A DNA stretch of 64,000 nucleotides from Nostoc sp. FACHB-280. Its GTDB lineage: Bacteria; Cyanobacteriota; Cyanobacteriia; Cyanobacteriales; Nostocaceae. Of the stretch, positions 1-9,885 are shown one piece after another. Where the stretch lies: the NCBI RefSeq assembly GCF_014697615.1, contig NZ_JACJSD010000032.1, positions 18,318 to 82,317 of the forward strand. The letters run 5' to 3'. The notes beneath the pieces were generated by a model. It did not search any database and was not told the DNA's origin. It was given only the letters and a program-made list of their open reading frames with translations. A program made the position numbers and the translations under genes. The stretch's first letter is position 1. Each line of letters starts with the position of its first letter.

Positions 1-3000
1 TGTATCTACCAAGTTTGGCGGACGATAACCAGATAGTTGCAACACCGCTTCATTCACCACCATGACAGTAAATTGTCCTGGGGTGGGGTTATTTTGGTTG
101 TCTTTTAGTTCTAGTTGTATTGTTTGTTCTGCACCAGGTTCTAAAGATGCTTGCAATGGTGTGACTTGCACCTTTAAATATTTATCTTGCAAGTTGACTT
201 TAAAAGGTGAGAAACCAATTTTTACAAGTTTATCTAAACTTCCTGGTTCGACTTGGTTAAGAGGTGCGCCTTGTCTGACTAATACAGCTTCTACTGCTGC
301 ATTGGGTAACATTTCTGGGGTGACTTGAAACTGAATTTGGGGTGCGCCTCCCTTAACTTTTGTGACTTGTTGATAAATTGGTTTGTCTTTAATGACTGCA
401 AAATATAATTCGGCTTCCGGGTAGGGAGATTGAATTAAAGCGGTGGCAGTTTCTCCAGGATTATACTCTTTTTTATCGAGTTTAACTTCTAGGCGATTTT
501 CATCTTCCGAACTCCAATAAACTGGTGTTTCTCCTGTTGCCCAAATTTGCAAATCTGTCGCCGTTAATTCTTCTTTTGTATCGCTAAAATTAGCTCTAAT
601 TCTGTATGAACCTGATTCGCGTGGTGTTAAAGTTAATATTTGGGGACTCTCAGCAGAAGTAATATCTGTTTGTTCTACTGTTTTATATTCCACTTGATTT
701 TTAGCAGTGCGACTTCCTTCTACTAACTGCGTCACACTACTATATTTCATCTGTTGTAATTCTAAATGCACCCGTTGACCTGTGATGGGTTTTCCTGTAG
801 GTTCAGTCACTATCATTTCTACAGGTAAAGCCTTACCTGCATCAGCAATAAAATTGCTTTTAAGTCCAATTAGTTTGTTACTGGGTAAAGCGGTAAACTT
901 TTGAGAAGCCGCCACAGATAAATTAGAAACATCTGCAACTTGCACATCTACTTGGTAAGTCATTGGGTAAGGTAAATCTTTCGCCACCGTTACAGTTTGA
1001 CTCGTTTTACCACTTGCATCTAACTTGTCGCTAGTTTGCAAAACCTCACTGGTTAACGATGGACTTTCTTCCGGCCAAAACCATTGTCTACCAAAACTAA
1101 ATTCTTCCCAACCTTTAGGGATAAAACTAGTTTGTTGGCGCGTGACAAAATATTTTGCTTCCCCAGCTTCCACAGGCGCACCAAATAAATAATTACTCGC
1201 GGCTTTCGCTTCCACTTTATCGTTAGCTAGGGCAAATTCTTTATCTAAATTAAGTTCAACTTTAAAGTTAGGTGGTTTAAACTCAGCCACACGAAACTCG
1301 CCGGAAATTTCTTGTCCTTTTTTACCTTTACCCTGAATTGTATAGTATCCCAAAGCTTGAGTTTTCTGAATGGGTAACTCTAAAGAAAATGTCCCAAACT
1401 CATTGGTAGTTTTGCCACCTAATTGGGTTTTTTGTCCGTCGGGATTAATTAGAGTTAATTGATAAACAGCGTTTTTATCTTGCTGGAGAGTCCCATTTTC
1501 TAAATAATCAGCAAAACCAGTAAACCAAGCTTTTTCGCCTGGTTGATACAAGTCCCTATCAGAAAAAATTACACCACGAGATTCTGCTTTAGCTTCTTGC
1601 CAACCTGCATCAATACCATAACCAAAAGACCCGCTATATTCTTCGGTTCTGGCAAAAGCCCAATCTTGATTTTCTCGCGCAATTACTAATAGTTGTGGTG
1701 ATTTAGTAAATCTTTGATTATTAGGAAAACACTGCTTTAAATTATCAACTTGTAATCTAAAAGTGCCATTTTCATCAGTTTTACCCGTCGTGCAAGGTAA
1801 AGCATTACTAGGATATTTTTCCTCTAACTTTGATTGATAAACTTCAATAGCTGCATTCTTAGCTGGTGAACCATCACTCAAATGATGCACACGAATTAAA
1901 CCAGAGTCAGGAAACCATTGACTAAATACACCCAAATTTGTTAATTGAACTAAACCATAAGTTACAGGTTCCCGCCACAATTCCTTGCCATTATCTTGAT
2001 ATTTATTTGTACGTGCTTGGACTCCATAAGCTAACATCCCTGTCGGACTACCAAGCTTTTCTCTTAGCGGGACATTGACATCAACAAGCTGATTCTTTTT
2101 AGAGTTGACTTTAAAGCTTTGCCAGGAATTTAGCTGTGGTAATAACTCATTATCATTACCTTTTGGCGAAGCACTATTAAAATACACTAAATCCGTAGGT
2201 TGAACTACACGATAAGCGGCTTTATATTTAGATTCTGGTAAATTAACTGTACTAATATTTAACTGTAAATTTTGATTTGAGGGAAAAATATGTAAATCTG
2301 AGGGAACCCAAATATCACCCGCTAAATCACCAGTATTATATTGTAAGGTGACAGGTTTATTTAAAGTCTGACCAAATTTATCTTTAATATTTGTCCCAAT
2401 CGTAATTTTATAATTAGTCGCAGGTTCTAAAGCGTAGGGATTAAGAGTCACCAAATTAGATTCTTCTGGAACTTGGAACAGTCGAGAAATATCTTTTGGT
2501 GCTGGGTCAATTTTGATATTATCTTTAACTGAATCTGCCAATAATATATTATTAAATTCTAGCTGCGGACTACCTTTAATAAATCTGCCATAAGTTCCGT
2601 TAACATCAGGCTGTCCGTAAAAGTTGATGGTTTTAAATTCTAAAGGTGAATAAGTCGCCAACTTACTCACCGACTCTTTATCTGTAGGTAAGTTACCGTA
2701 ATTTGGTAATATACCAGGAGAAAACACCAGACGGTAGTTAGTCCCTTTTTCTAAACTTTGCTGGGGTATGAGATTATAAACCCAATTACGTGCTGAAGGG
2801 TCAAAAGTTGCTAAAGGATCTTCACCTTCTGTTGGTTTTTCTTCTTTAGCTAAATCTATATTAAAACTGATATCCTGATTTTTACCTTCCGGTACAAGCT
2901 TAAGATGTTCTTGTAACGAAGCTAAGTTTAATTCCACATTCGAGGTAAATTGTAGCTTTTGTTTTAAATCTATAGGTTGAATCTCCGCCTTCTCCACAGG

Positions 3001-3480
3001 ATTCACACCAGGTAAATCAGTCAACTTAATAGGTTCAGTGTTAAAAGTCCAAGCTAAATCTTGATTTAACTTGTGATTTTTTAAATCTGCCAAACCTGCT
3101 TTTAAAGTAACTTGAAACCTTGTCGCTTGGGGTAGTGCCTTATCTGCTTGAAAACCTACCATACGCGGCGTTAAAAAGCGAAATTTACCGGGTAAAGGCG
3201 GCCATACAGTAAATTTTTGTAATAAATTTTGTTGTTCTGCACTATCTAAATTTTCAACAGGAATTAATGCTTCCTTAAAGCGGATGCGAATTTGATTTAA
3301 AGGTGTAGCATCACCAATAGGACTAATTTGTTCAATCCAGTCCGGTAACTTTGGTGGCGTGAGGGGAGAAACGGCGGGTAACGGTTCTTTATTGGAGGAT
3401 ACACCTAATAAACTACAGCCGCTAATGCTGAGTAAAAATGTCAGAATAATAAATAATTGCAGAACAATTTTAATAATCAT
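1..3480 (-). CDS. Bacterial alpha-2-macroglobulin lipoprotein (N-terminal 1160 residues; runs off left edge)
   Basis: An open frame without stops runs on the minus strand from an ATG at 3480-3478 to base 1, so 1160 codons are seen and the C-terminus lies outside the window. The N-terminus is a hydrophobic signal followed by the lipobox ISGC, with Cys22 as the likely lipidated residue. The rest is a chain of beta-rich segments with MG-domain phrases such as WFTGFADYLENG, DRDLYQPGEK and LDKKEYNPGETA, typical of the bacterial A2M (YfhM-like) family. The thioester motif (CxEQ) would lie beyond the edge, so its presence cannot be judged. Family knowledge: bacterial A2Ms are thought to trap proteases in the periplasm and often sit beside pbpC, as here (divergent, 351 bp apart). 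The family call is secure; trapping activity is inference. Confidence 0.9.
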   Translation of the reverse strand, partial: MIIKIVLQLFIILTFLLSISGCSLLGVSSNKEPLPAVSPLTPPKLPDWIEQISPIGDATPLNQIRIRFKEALIPVENLDSAEQQNLLQKFTVWPPLPGKFRFLTPRMVGFQADKALPQATRFQVTLKAGLADLKNHKLNQDLAWTFNTEPIKLTDLPGVNPVEKAEIQPIDLKQKLQFTSNVELNLASLQEHLKLVPEGKNQDISFNIDLAKEEKPTEGEDPLATFDPSARNWVYNLIPQQSLEKGTNYRLVFSPGILPNYGNLPTDKESVSKLATYSPLEFKTINFYGQPDVNGTYGRFIKGSPQLEFNNILLADSVKDNIKIDPAPKDISRLFQVPEESNLVTLNPYALEPATNYKITIGTNIKDKFGQTLNKPVTLQYNTGDLAGDIWVPSDLHIFPSNQNLQLNISTVNLPESKYKAAYRVVQPTDLVYFNSASPKGNDNELLPQLNSWQSFKVNSKKNQLVDVNVPLREKLGSPTGMLAYGVQARTNKYQDNGKELWREPVTYGLVQLTNLGVFSQWFPDSGLIRVHHLSDGSPAKNAAIEVYQSKLEEKYPSNALPCTTGKTDENGTFRLQVDNLKQCFPNNQRFTKSPQLLVIARENQDWAFARTEEYSGSFGYGIDAGWQEAKAESRGVIFSDRDLYQPGEKAWFTGFADYLENGTLQQDKNAVYQLTLINPDGQKTQLGGKTTNEFGTFSLELPIQKTQALGYYTIQGKGKKGQEISGEFRVAEFKPPNFKVELNLDKEFALANDKVEAKAASNYLFGAPVEAGEAKYFVTRQQTSFIPKGWEEFSFGRQWFWPEESPSLTSEVLQTSDKLDASGKTSQTVTVAKDLPYPMTYQVDVQVADVSNLSVAASQKFTALPSNKLIGLKSNFIADAGKALPVEMIVTEPTGKPITGQRVHLELQQMKYSSVTQLVEGSRTAKNQVEYKTVEQTDITSAESPQILTLTPRESGSYRIRANFSDTKEELTATDLQIWATGETPVYWSSEDENRLEVKLDKKEYNPGETATALIQSPYPEAELYFAVIKDKPIYQQVTKVKGGAPQIQFQVTPEMLPNAAVEAVLVRQGAPLNQVEPGSLDKLVKIGFSPFKVNLQDKYLKVQVTPLQASLEPGAEQTIQLELKDNQNNPTPGQFTVMVVNEAVLQLSGYRPPNLVDT

Positions 3481-3831
3481 ATTAAATCACTTTAAATCTT
3501 TTCTTTCTTTGCGTTCTACCCTGCGGGAAGCCGCTAACGCGTCTATGTGTCCTTTGCGGTTCGTTAAAAAGTCTTGAATTTATCCATGTTTTGGCTAAGA
3601 CTTGCCTATAAACGAACCGCAAAGAGCGCAAAGGACACAAAGGAAGAGAAGAGAGAAGAGAGAGGAACTCGGTATACAATGGATAACCAATTTAATGTAG
3701 CCATTTCCAAAAATCACTACAATTCTTAATTTAAATTGGTATAAATTGTTAAGTCTTTGCAATATTACCTGATCAAAGAATAGCGATCGCGTCAAAATTA
3801 AAGTAGTTTTTACTATCCAGGGGAGTCTCTG
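3481..3831. repeat. Divergent intergenic region with dispersed inverted repeat
   Basis: This spacer lies between the divergent A2M and pbpC genes. It holds a 14-bp perfect inverted pair, CTTTGCGGTTCGTT (3552-3565) and AACGAACCGCAAAG (3611-3624), each flanked by further matching bases (TGTGTCC / GGACACA), and then a purine-rich GAAGAGA tract at 3641-3664. This kind of sequence is a familiar dispersed repeat in Nostoc-like genomes. A GCGATCGC site sits at 3783-3790. Short open frames here are in repeat sequence and are not credible genes. The pbpC promoter must lie in the part after 3665, but no clear boxes were recognised. Confidence 0.6.
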
Positions 3832-6153
3832 ATGAGACTAAGTAGGCGGCTCATCCGAAAGTCAAAATTCTTCTTAGCTATTGTATTTGTCTGCCTAGTG
3901 GTGCGGCTACTGCCATATTTTGCGCCTATTAATACCGCAGACATCGCCCAAAATCAGTTAGCTTTGGAATTTAGCGATCGCAATGGGCTACCATTAGGAA
4001 CAATCCTCACCCGTGACCAAGAACATACCGCCGTTGTACCCTTAAATCAAGTTTCTCCCCAATTTATCAACGCCATTATCGCCGCCGAAGATAGCAGTTT
4101 CTACCATCATGGCGCGTTGGATATCAAAGCCATTATCCGCGCCATCAACCAAGCCATTCACGCCAAACAAATAGTCTCCGGTGCTTCCACAATTACTATG
4201 CAGTTAGCACGGATGTTAGAACCATCCACCCGCAACTTGTCAGGGAAATTGCAAGAAATTTGGTTAGCTTGGCGGTTAGCGGCGGGAATGAATAAAGATG
4301 AAATTCTGGCTGCATATATCAACCGTCTGCCAATGGGCGGCAATATATATGGTGTAGAAGCCGCATCCCGCACTTATTTTTCTACTCCCGCCAGTGAGTT
4401 AAATCTTGCCCAGGCTAGTCTTTTGGCTGCTATTCCTAATAATCCCACCTACTTTGACCCGTTACAACATTGGGATAGACTCAAACAACGTCAGAAATAC
4501 GTCCTCAACCGGATGGTACAGGATGGTTATATCACTCAGCAAATAGCCGACAAAACCCAAACCGAAAAGGTAGTTTTTCAGTCTCGCCAACGGGGAATTA
4601 TCGCTGCACCTCATTTCTTGTTTTGGTTAGCACATCAAATGCAGATCCCCTCAACATCTAGCGGTGTTCCCCCCTTTTTAAGGGGGGTTAGGGGGGATCA
4701 TCTCATCCAAACCACCATCGACAAGCCATTACAACAATTCGTCGAAGCCCAAGCACAGCAAGTCATCTCCAACCTCGCCGCTAACAATGTCCACGATGCA
4801 GCAGCTTTGGTAATTGACAACCACACAGGCGAAGTTTTAGCTTACGTCGGTTCACCTGATTATTTCAACGAAGCCAAACTTGGACGCAACGATGGCGTAC
4901 AAGCCCTACGTCAACCAGGTTCTACCCTCAAACCCTTTGTCTATGAGTTGGCGTTAGAAAAAAAACTGATTCGCCCAAACACCATCCTGGCTGATGTCCC
5001 CGCCCACTACGCCATCCCTGGGGCGAAACTGTATAGCCCTACAGATTATACTCAACGCTTTCTCGGCCCGGTGCGGGTGCGGATAGCTTTAGCCAATTCT
5101 TTAAATGTGCCAGCTGTGAGAGTATTAGAGAAAATTGGCGTACCGAATTTTTTAGCACGTCTGCATGAATTAGGCTTTACTCACCTGAATCAAACCTCAG
5201 AATATTACGGTTTGGGTTTAACTCTCGGTAGTGGGGAAGTTACGTTATGGGAACTTGCTCAAGCTTACGTCACAATGGCGAGACAAGGACAAAGTATCCC
5301 ACTTGTGCCTACTATTCCCCACTCCCCACTCCCCGGTTTACTGAGCGAAGTCGAAGTAAACGCCCCTAACCAAACAACATGGCAACTGATTACTGATATA
5401 TTGAGCGATCGCCACGCCCGTGCCACTGCTTTTGGTGTAGACTCAGTATTAAACTTGCCCTTCCCCGCCGCCGTCAAAACTGGTACTTCTTCCAACTTCC
5501 GTGATACTTGGACTGTTGGCTTTACTACCGACTACACCGTTGCAACTTGGGTAGGAAATTTCAACGGCGAACCAATGCGTCAAGTATCTGGTGTTATGGG
5601 TGCAGCACCTTTGTGGAACCGTATTATGTTGCACCTGCATGAAAACCAAGAACCCGCAGCGTTTACAGTTCCCCAAGGATTAATTCAACTCCCTATATGT
5701 GCAAACTCTGGTTTACGCCCCACACCAGACTGTAACTCTGTTGTACAAGAGTATTTTTACCCAGAAGATAAAATTGCTTACGCAACTCAAGACAAGTTTA
5801 ATTTACCACCCGAATATAATGATTGGTTAGCCAAGCAGCAATCAAATTTTGTTTCTAGTAATTTACGCATTGTCTCGCCCCAAAATGGTGATTTGTACTT
5901 ACTCTATCCTGGTACAGAAGGACAGCAAAAATTAGAATTTAAACTAGCCGGAAATCCATCCTCTGTTGAGTGGCGATTGAATGGAGAACAACTAGATACA
6001 CAATCAACTAATTTATTTTGGTATCTGCGTCCGGGAAACTGGAATTTAGAAGCGCAAAGTGGAGACTCTAGAGATAAAGTGAATTTTCACGTAGAATTAG
6101 CCAAAATTCGACCAACAAAGCGGGGTTTTTCAGTTGTTAATTCTCAGAGATAA
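3832..6153 (+). CDS. pbpC: Penicillin-binding protein 1C, bifunctional glycosyltransferase/transpeptidase
   Basis: Peptidoglycan synthase anchored by one N-terminal membrane segment (about residues 12-30). The GT51 domain shows AAEDSSFYHHGALD with catalytic Glu86 and GASTITMQLARM. The transpeptidase domain has PGSTLKPF (Ser364, Lys367), SLN (423-425) and KTGT (549-552). The last ~90 residues resemble the BiPBP_C beta domain of PBP1C. The ATG follows GGGGAG with good spacing. It diverges from the A2M gene, the usual pbpC-A2M partnership. Two stretches look like intergenic repeats read in frame: residues ~271-290 (STSSGVPPFLRGVRG) and ~495-508 (IPHSPLPGLLSEVEV). All catalytic motifs are kept, so the enzyme is probably functional. 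Confidence 0.93.
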   Translation: MRLSRRLIRKSKFFLAIVFVCLVVRLLPYFAPINTADIAQNQLALEFSDRNGLPLGTILTRDQEHTAVVPLNQVSPQFINAIIAAEDSSFYHHGALDIKAIIRAINQAIHAKQIVSGASTITMQLARMLEPSTRNLSGKLQEIWLAWRLAAGMNKDEILAAYINRLPMGGNIYGVEAASRTYFSTPASELNLAQASLLAAIPNNPTYFDPLQHWDRLKQRQKYVLNRMVQDGYITQQIADKTQTEKVVFQSRQRGIIAAPHFLFWLAHQMQIPSTSSGVPPFLRGVRGDHLIQTTIDKPLQQFVEAQAQQVISNLAANNVHDAAALVIDNHTGEVLAYVGSPDYFNEAKLGRNDGVQALRQPGSTLKPFVYELALEKKLIRPNTILADVPAHYAIPGAKLYSPTDYTQRFLGPVRVRIALANSLNVPAVRVLEKIGVPNFLARLHELGFTHLNQTSEYYGLGLTLGSGEVTLWELAQAYVTMARQGQSIPLVPTIPHSPLPGLLSEVEVNAPNQTTWQLITDILSDRHARATAFGVDSVLNLPFPAAVKTGTSSNFRDTWTVGFTTDYTVATWVGNFNGEPMRQVSGVMGAAPLWNRIMLHLHENQEPAAFTVPQGLIQLPICANSGLRPTPDCNSVVQEYFYPEDKIAYATQDKFNLPPEYNDWLAKQQSNFVSSNLRIVSPQNGDLYLLYPGTEGQQKLEFKLAGNPSSVEWRLNGEQLDTQSTNLFWYLRPGNWNLEAQSGDSRDKVNFHVELAKIRPTKRGFSVVNSQR
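4644..4699. repeat. Palindromic intergenic-type repeat inside pbpC
   Basis: The segment opens with GATCCCC and closes with GGGGGGATC. In between, CCCCCCTTTTT (4669-4679) faces AAGGGGGGTT (4680-4689). GC-rich palindromes of this kind are widespread between genes in Nostoc-type genomes. Here one is translated in frame between the GT51 and transpeptidase domains, where an extra loop would be tolerated. Confidence 0.75.
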
Positions 6154-6377
6154 ACATGGTGGCTGAGTATATCATAAAACTGCATAAAAATAGCTAATGT
6201 TGTCTATAGCAATTCTTAAATTATGCGGAAGAAATCAGATACTCCACTTCTCAAAGAATTTGGGTATCTAACATATTTAATTTGTGAAAATTAAATATAT
6301 TTGTCATCGTTCATCTTGAGTAAAGATTTGGGAATACTAAGTTTACCTAAGTTAATACAGCACTAGCAATCTCTGGC

Positions 6378-8264
6378 ATGATATTGGCGTTTGTTCCCTA
6401 TTCCATTTACGTGACTGGGTTTATTCCACATGGACATTGTTATCTCTGGAAACCCGAACTTATATGGCTGAATATTATTTCTGATACTGCGATCGCCTTA
6501 GCTTATTATTCCATACCTCTGTTATTAATTTACTTTATATCCAAACGTCAAGATGTTCCCTTTAATGGAGTATTTCTGTTATTTGGGGTTTTTATCTTGG
6601 CTTGTGGTAGTGGACATTTAATAGATATTTGGACACTGTGGCATCCTGATTATTGGGCTTCATCAATTTTAAAAGCCTTTACAGCAATTATCTCAATATA
6701 TACAGCCTTTGCTTTAATTTATCTCATGCCACAAGCTCTGACTCTGCCCACTCCAGCGCAGTTAGAAGCTATCAATAAAGTGCTTAAAAGTGAAATCATT
6801 GAGCGTAAACGTATCGAACAAGAACTACGCCGTGCTGAAGAAGTTGCTAAAAATTCTAGCCAAGCCAAGAGTGAATTTCTTGCTAATATGAGCCATGAAT
6901 TACGCACACCACTCAACGGTATTCTTGGCTATACACAAATTTTACAACGCACAGAAAAATTGAGTGAAAAAGGTAGTAAAGGTGTCGGGGTAATTTATCA
7001 GTGTGGCTCTCATTTATTAACCATGATTAATGAGATTTTAGATTTATCTAAAATCGAAGCCAGAAAACTAGAATTAAATCCAATTGATTTTTATTTACCT
7101 GCATTTTTAGATAGCATCAGTGAAATTTGTCGTATCCGAGCCGAACAAAAAGTTATTAAATTTTATCTATTATTTGACCCAGATTTACCCATAGGTATTC
7201 AGGCTGATGAACAACGCTTGCGACAAGTTTTGATTAATTTGCTGGGTAATGCCATTAAATTTACTCAACAAGGCAGTGTTACCTTTAAAGTTAGAGTTAT
7301 TAACCAAACCATTAATAATGAAGGTAAAGTAATCTATAAGCTCCGGTTTGAAGTGATAGATACTGGCACAGGTATTGCACCTGAGCAAATAGAAAAAATA
7401 TTTGTACCGTTTGAACAAGCAGGAAATCAGAAACTACAAACAGAAGGTACAGGTTTAGGACTGGCCATCAGCCAAAAAATTATTTCGTTGATGGGTAGTC
7501 AAATTCAAGTAGAAAGTGAATTTGGCAAAGGCAGTACTTTTTGGTTTGAAGTAGAATCACCAGAATCTAAAGATTGGGCGAAAGTTTCTAGAGTTGTTGA
7601 ACAGGGAATTATTATCGGTTATCAAGGAGAAAAACGCTCAATTTTGATGGTGGATGATAAATGGGAAAATCGCTCAGTGATTGTCAATTTATTAGAACCA
7701 GTGGGGTTTGATGTCATAGAAGCTACTCATGGAAAAGAAGCATGGGAAAAAATCAACACTCATCAACCAGACTTGATAATTACTGATTTAGTCATGCCTG
7801 TAATGAATGGTTTTGAGTTGATTAAAAGTTTGCGTCAGTCTAGTCAATTTGCCGAAATACCTGCGATCGCTTCTTCTGCCAGTGTCTTTGCAATTGATGA
7901 ATATAAAAGTATTGATATGGGTGCAAATGCCTTTATCCCCAAGCCGATAGAAGCAGAAACACTGCTAGAGTTATTACGAAAATTTCTGCAACTAGAATGG
8001 TTATACGACAATCAGCCAAACACCACAAAACCAAATAATACAAATACTTCAGATGCTTTAGATAATTTTATTCTGCCTGCCAAAGAGGTTTTAGAGCAAT
8101 TCTTAGCACTCACTCAAGATGGCGATATTCAAAACATTTTAGAATTAGCGGAACAACTCGCTTCACAGCAGCAGTTCCATACCTTTACTAATCAAATTAT
8201 CCAGTTAGCCAAAAATTTTCAACTCAAACGGTTGGAAACTTTTATTCAACAACAAATTAGTTAA
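6378..8264 (+). CDS. Ethylene-receptor-like hybrid sensor histidine kinase
   Basis: Membrane sensor kinase of 628 residues. The N-terminal ~115 residues form three transmembrane helices matching the ethylene-binding domain of plant ETR1 and cyanobacterial Slr1212: [13 protein letters not shown] carries Asp36, and [12 protein letters not shown] carries Cys76 and His80. These fall exactly 11 residues after ETR1 Asp25, Cys65 and His69, the last two being the copper ligands. After a short coiled linker come HisKA ([11 protein letters not shown], His173), an HATPase domain ([19 protein letters not shown]) and a receiver domain (MVDD, phospho-acceptor Asp470), then ~110 unassigned residues. No GAF domain separates sensor and kinase, unlike ETR1. 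The next gene starts 10 bp downstream, so the two form an operon. Ethylene binding is inferred from conserved ligands; the true ligand is unknown. Confidence 0.9.
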   Translation: MILAFVPYSIYVTGFIPHGHCYLWKPELIWLNIISDTAIALAYYSIPLLLIYFISKRQDVPFNGVFLLFGVFILACGSGHLIDIWTLWHPDYWASSILKAFTAIISIYTAFALIYLMPQALTLPTPAQLEAINKVLKSEIIERKRIEQELRRAEEVAKNSSQAKSEFLANMSHELRTPLNGILGYTQILQRTEKLSEKGSKGVGVIYQCGSHLLTMINEILDLSKIEARKLELNPIDFYLPAFLDSISEICRIRAEQKVIKFYLLFDPDLPIGIQADEQRLRQVLINLLGNAIKFTQQGSVTFKVRVINQTINNEGKVIYKLRFEVIDTGTGIAPEQIEKIFVPFEQAGNQKLQTEGTGLGLAISQKIISLMGSQIQVESEFGKGSTFWFEVESPESKDWAKVSRVVEQGIIIGYQGEKRSILMVDDKWENRSVIVNLLEPVGFDVIEATHGKEAWEKINTHQPDLIITDLVMPVMNGFELIKSLRQSSQFAEIPAIASSASVFAIDEYKSIDMGANAFIPKPIEAETLLELLRKFLQLEWLYDNQPNTTKPNNTNTSDALDNFILPAKEVLEQFLALTQDGDIQNILELAEQLASQQQFHTFTNQIIQLAKNFQLKRLETFIQQQIS

Positions 8265-8273
8265 AACAGCATC

Positions 8274-9539
8274 ATGAATCAGGGTTTAAGAAAGGGATTT
8301 ATTTTGATTGTGGATGATAATCCCACCAATTTATCAGTTCTTTCGGAAGCACTCGCGGGTGAGGGTTGGCGTTTTCGTGTCGCGGTGGATGGCGAAAGTG
8401 CGATCGCTCAAGCTGAACGCAACCCACCAGAATTAATTTTACTGGATGTCCAAATGCCCGGTATTGACGGTTTTGAAACCTGTCGTCGTCTCAAAGCGAA
8501 TCTGGTAACACAAAATATTCCGATTATTTTCACCACAGCCTTAGCTGATACAGAAAGCAAAATTCACGGATTTTCCCTGGGTGCAGTTGATTATATCCCT
8601 AAACCTTTTGCCCAGGAAGAAGTAATTGCGCGAGTGCGTGTACATTTACAACTCCAGCAATTAACTCAGTCTTTAGAAGAACAAGTACGCGATCGCACCA
8701 CTGCATTACAAAAAGCCCAAGTGCAACTGGTACAACAAGAAAAACTCTCAACTCTAGGAGAGTTAATCGCGGGAATCGCCCACGAAATGAACAATCCCAT
8801 TGGCTTTATTGTCAACAATATTCCACCTTTACAAGAATATATTGCTGACATCACCAAGCTACTGCAACTCTACGAACAAGAATATCCCACCCCAACAGTC
8901 AAAATTAAGACTTTTATTCATCACCTGGATTTGACATTTGTTCTGGAAGACTTGGAAAAAATTGTCAGTTCCATTGAGGTAGGTTCCGAACGTATCCAGC
9001 ACCTTTCAAATTCACTTCGCAGTTTCTCACGCTCAGACAGCGACACCAAATTACCTGCTGATTTGCATACGGGTATGGATAGTACGCTGTTGATTTTACA
9101 ACATCGCCTCAAGCCTAATGGCGATCGCCCAGCCATTGAAGTAATTCGCGCTTATGGTAAGTTACCTCATGTTCACTGCTACATCGGTGAAATGAATCAA
9201 GTATTTATGAATCTGCTGGCTAACGCCGTTGATGCCCTTGATGAAGCAATTATCCAAGGTAAAATGAGCGATCGCATTCCCCAAATTCAAATTACCACCG
9301 ATGTCAATTCTCAAGAAATGGCGGTAATTAAAATTGCTGACAATGGTATCGGGATTCCTGAAAGACTTAAACAACGACTGTTTGAACCTTTATTTACGAC
9401 AAAACCCGTCGGTAAAGGTACAGGACTTGGGTTATCCATCGCCCATCAAATTGTTGTTGAAAAACACAACGGCATCATGGATGTTCATTCTCAACCAGGG
9501 ATTGGAACCGAGTTTACCATCGCCATTCCCATGTCCTGA
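8274..9539 (+). CDS. Receiver-histidine kinase protein
   Basis: Soluble protein of 421 residues with a response-regulator receiver domain first (Asp14/Asp15, phospho-acceptor Asp58, Lys110), then a coiled linker and a histidine kinase core with GIAHEMNNPIGF (His170), an N box in MNLLANAVDAL, ADNGIGIP and GTGLGLSIAHQ. It begins 10 bp after the ethylene-receptor-like hybrid kinase and is almost surely co-transcribed. A plausible chain is sensor kinase to own receiver to this receiver, but the phosphotransfer order is inference. The kinase half resembles that of the kinase at 47504-48574. No DNA-binding domain is present in either protein, so the output regulator lies elsewhere. Confidence 0.9.
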   Translation: MNQGLRKGFILIVDDNPTNLSVLSEALAGEGWRFRVAVDGESAIAQAERNPPELILLDVQMPGIDGFETCRRLKANLVTQNIPIIFTTALADTESKIHGFSLGAVDYIPKPFAQEEVIARVRVHLQLQQLTQSLEEQVRDRTTALQKAQVQLVQQEKLSTLGELIAGIAHEMNNPIGFIVNNIPPLQEYIADITKLLQLYEQEYPTPTVKIKTFIHHLDLTFVLEDLEKIVSSIEVGSERIQHLSNSLRSFSRSDSDTKLPADLHTGMDSTLLILQHRLKPNGDRPAIEVIRAYGKLPHVHCYIGEMNQVFMNLLANAVDALDEAIIQGKMSDRIPQIQITTDVNSQEMAVIKIADNGIGIPERLKQRLFEPLFTTKPVGKGTGLGLSIAHQIVVEKHNGIMDVHSQPGIGTEFTIAIPMS

Positions 9540-9710
9540 CGATACCTTACTTAAATGACATAGACCATAGGTATACCCAAATACTTGGAATTGAAGAATA
9601 TTTTTATACCTTGCGATCGCCCAAATAAACTTAATAATACCTCTTCAGAAATTTGCTGTTTTGAAATTGATGATTTAAAGTAGTGCTGAGTTTTTCGGAA
9701 ACAATCATCA

Positions 9711-9866
9711 ATGACTACTTTAACGACAGAAAATCAAAAATCCACCAAGCAGAAAAAACAGTCTTTTGGGCGTGTAGATATTGGTTCTCCTAAAGTTCCA
9801 TTTCGCAAAACCAAAAAGATTAAGCAAGAACATGAGTTACTCAGTGACTGGGAACACGCTAGTTAA
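9711..9866 (+). CDS. Small basic protein, 51 aa, function unknown
   Basis: The frame begins MTTLTTENQKSTKQ and ends LLSDWEHAS. It is rich in Lys and Gln at the start, with no membrane segment and no recognised motif. The upstream TCGGAAACAATCATCA gives only a weak ribosome-binding site. Codon use and composition look like protein rather than repeat sequence, and it fills a gap between a kinase operon and a convergent gene. Not recognised; the call rests on composition only. Confidence 0.45.
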   Translation: MTTLTTENQKSTKQKKQSFGRVDIGSPKVPFRKTKKIKQEHELLSDWEHAS

Positions 9867-9885
9867 TTAATTACCACTAGCAACT

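Noticed and set aside
62..328. 88-codon plus-strand frame at the left edge
   Set aside because: It is the antisense shadow of the alpha-2-macroglobulin coding sequence.
3482..3795. Short minus-strand frames rich in Leu/Ser before pbpC
   Set aside because: They translate the purine-rich and CTTTGCG dispersed repeats, not genes.
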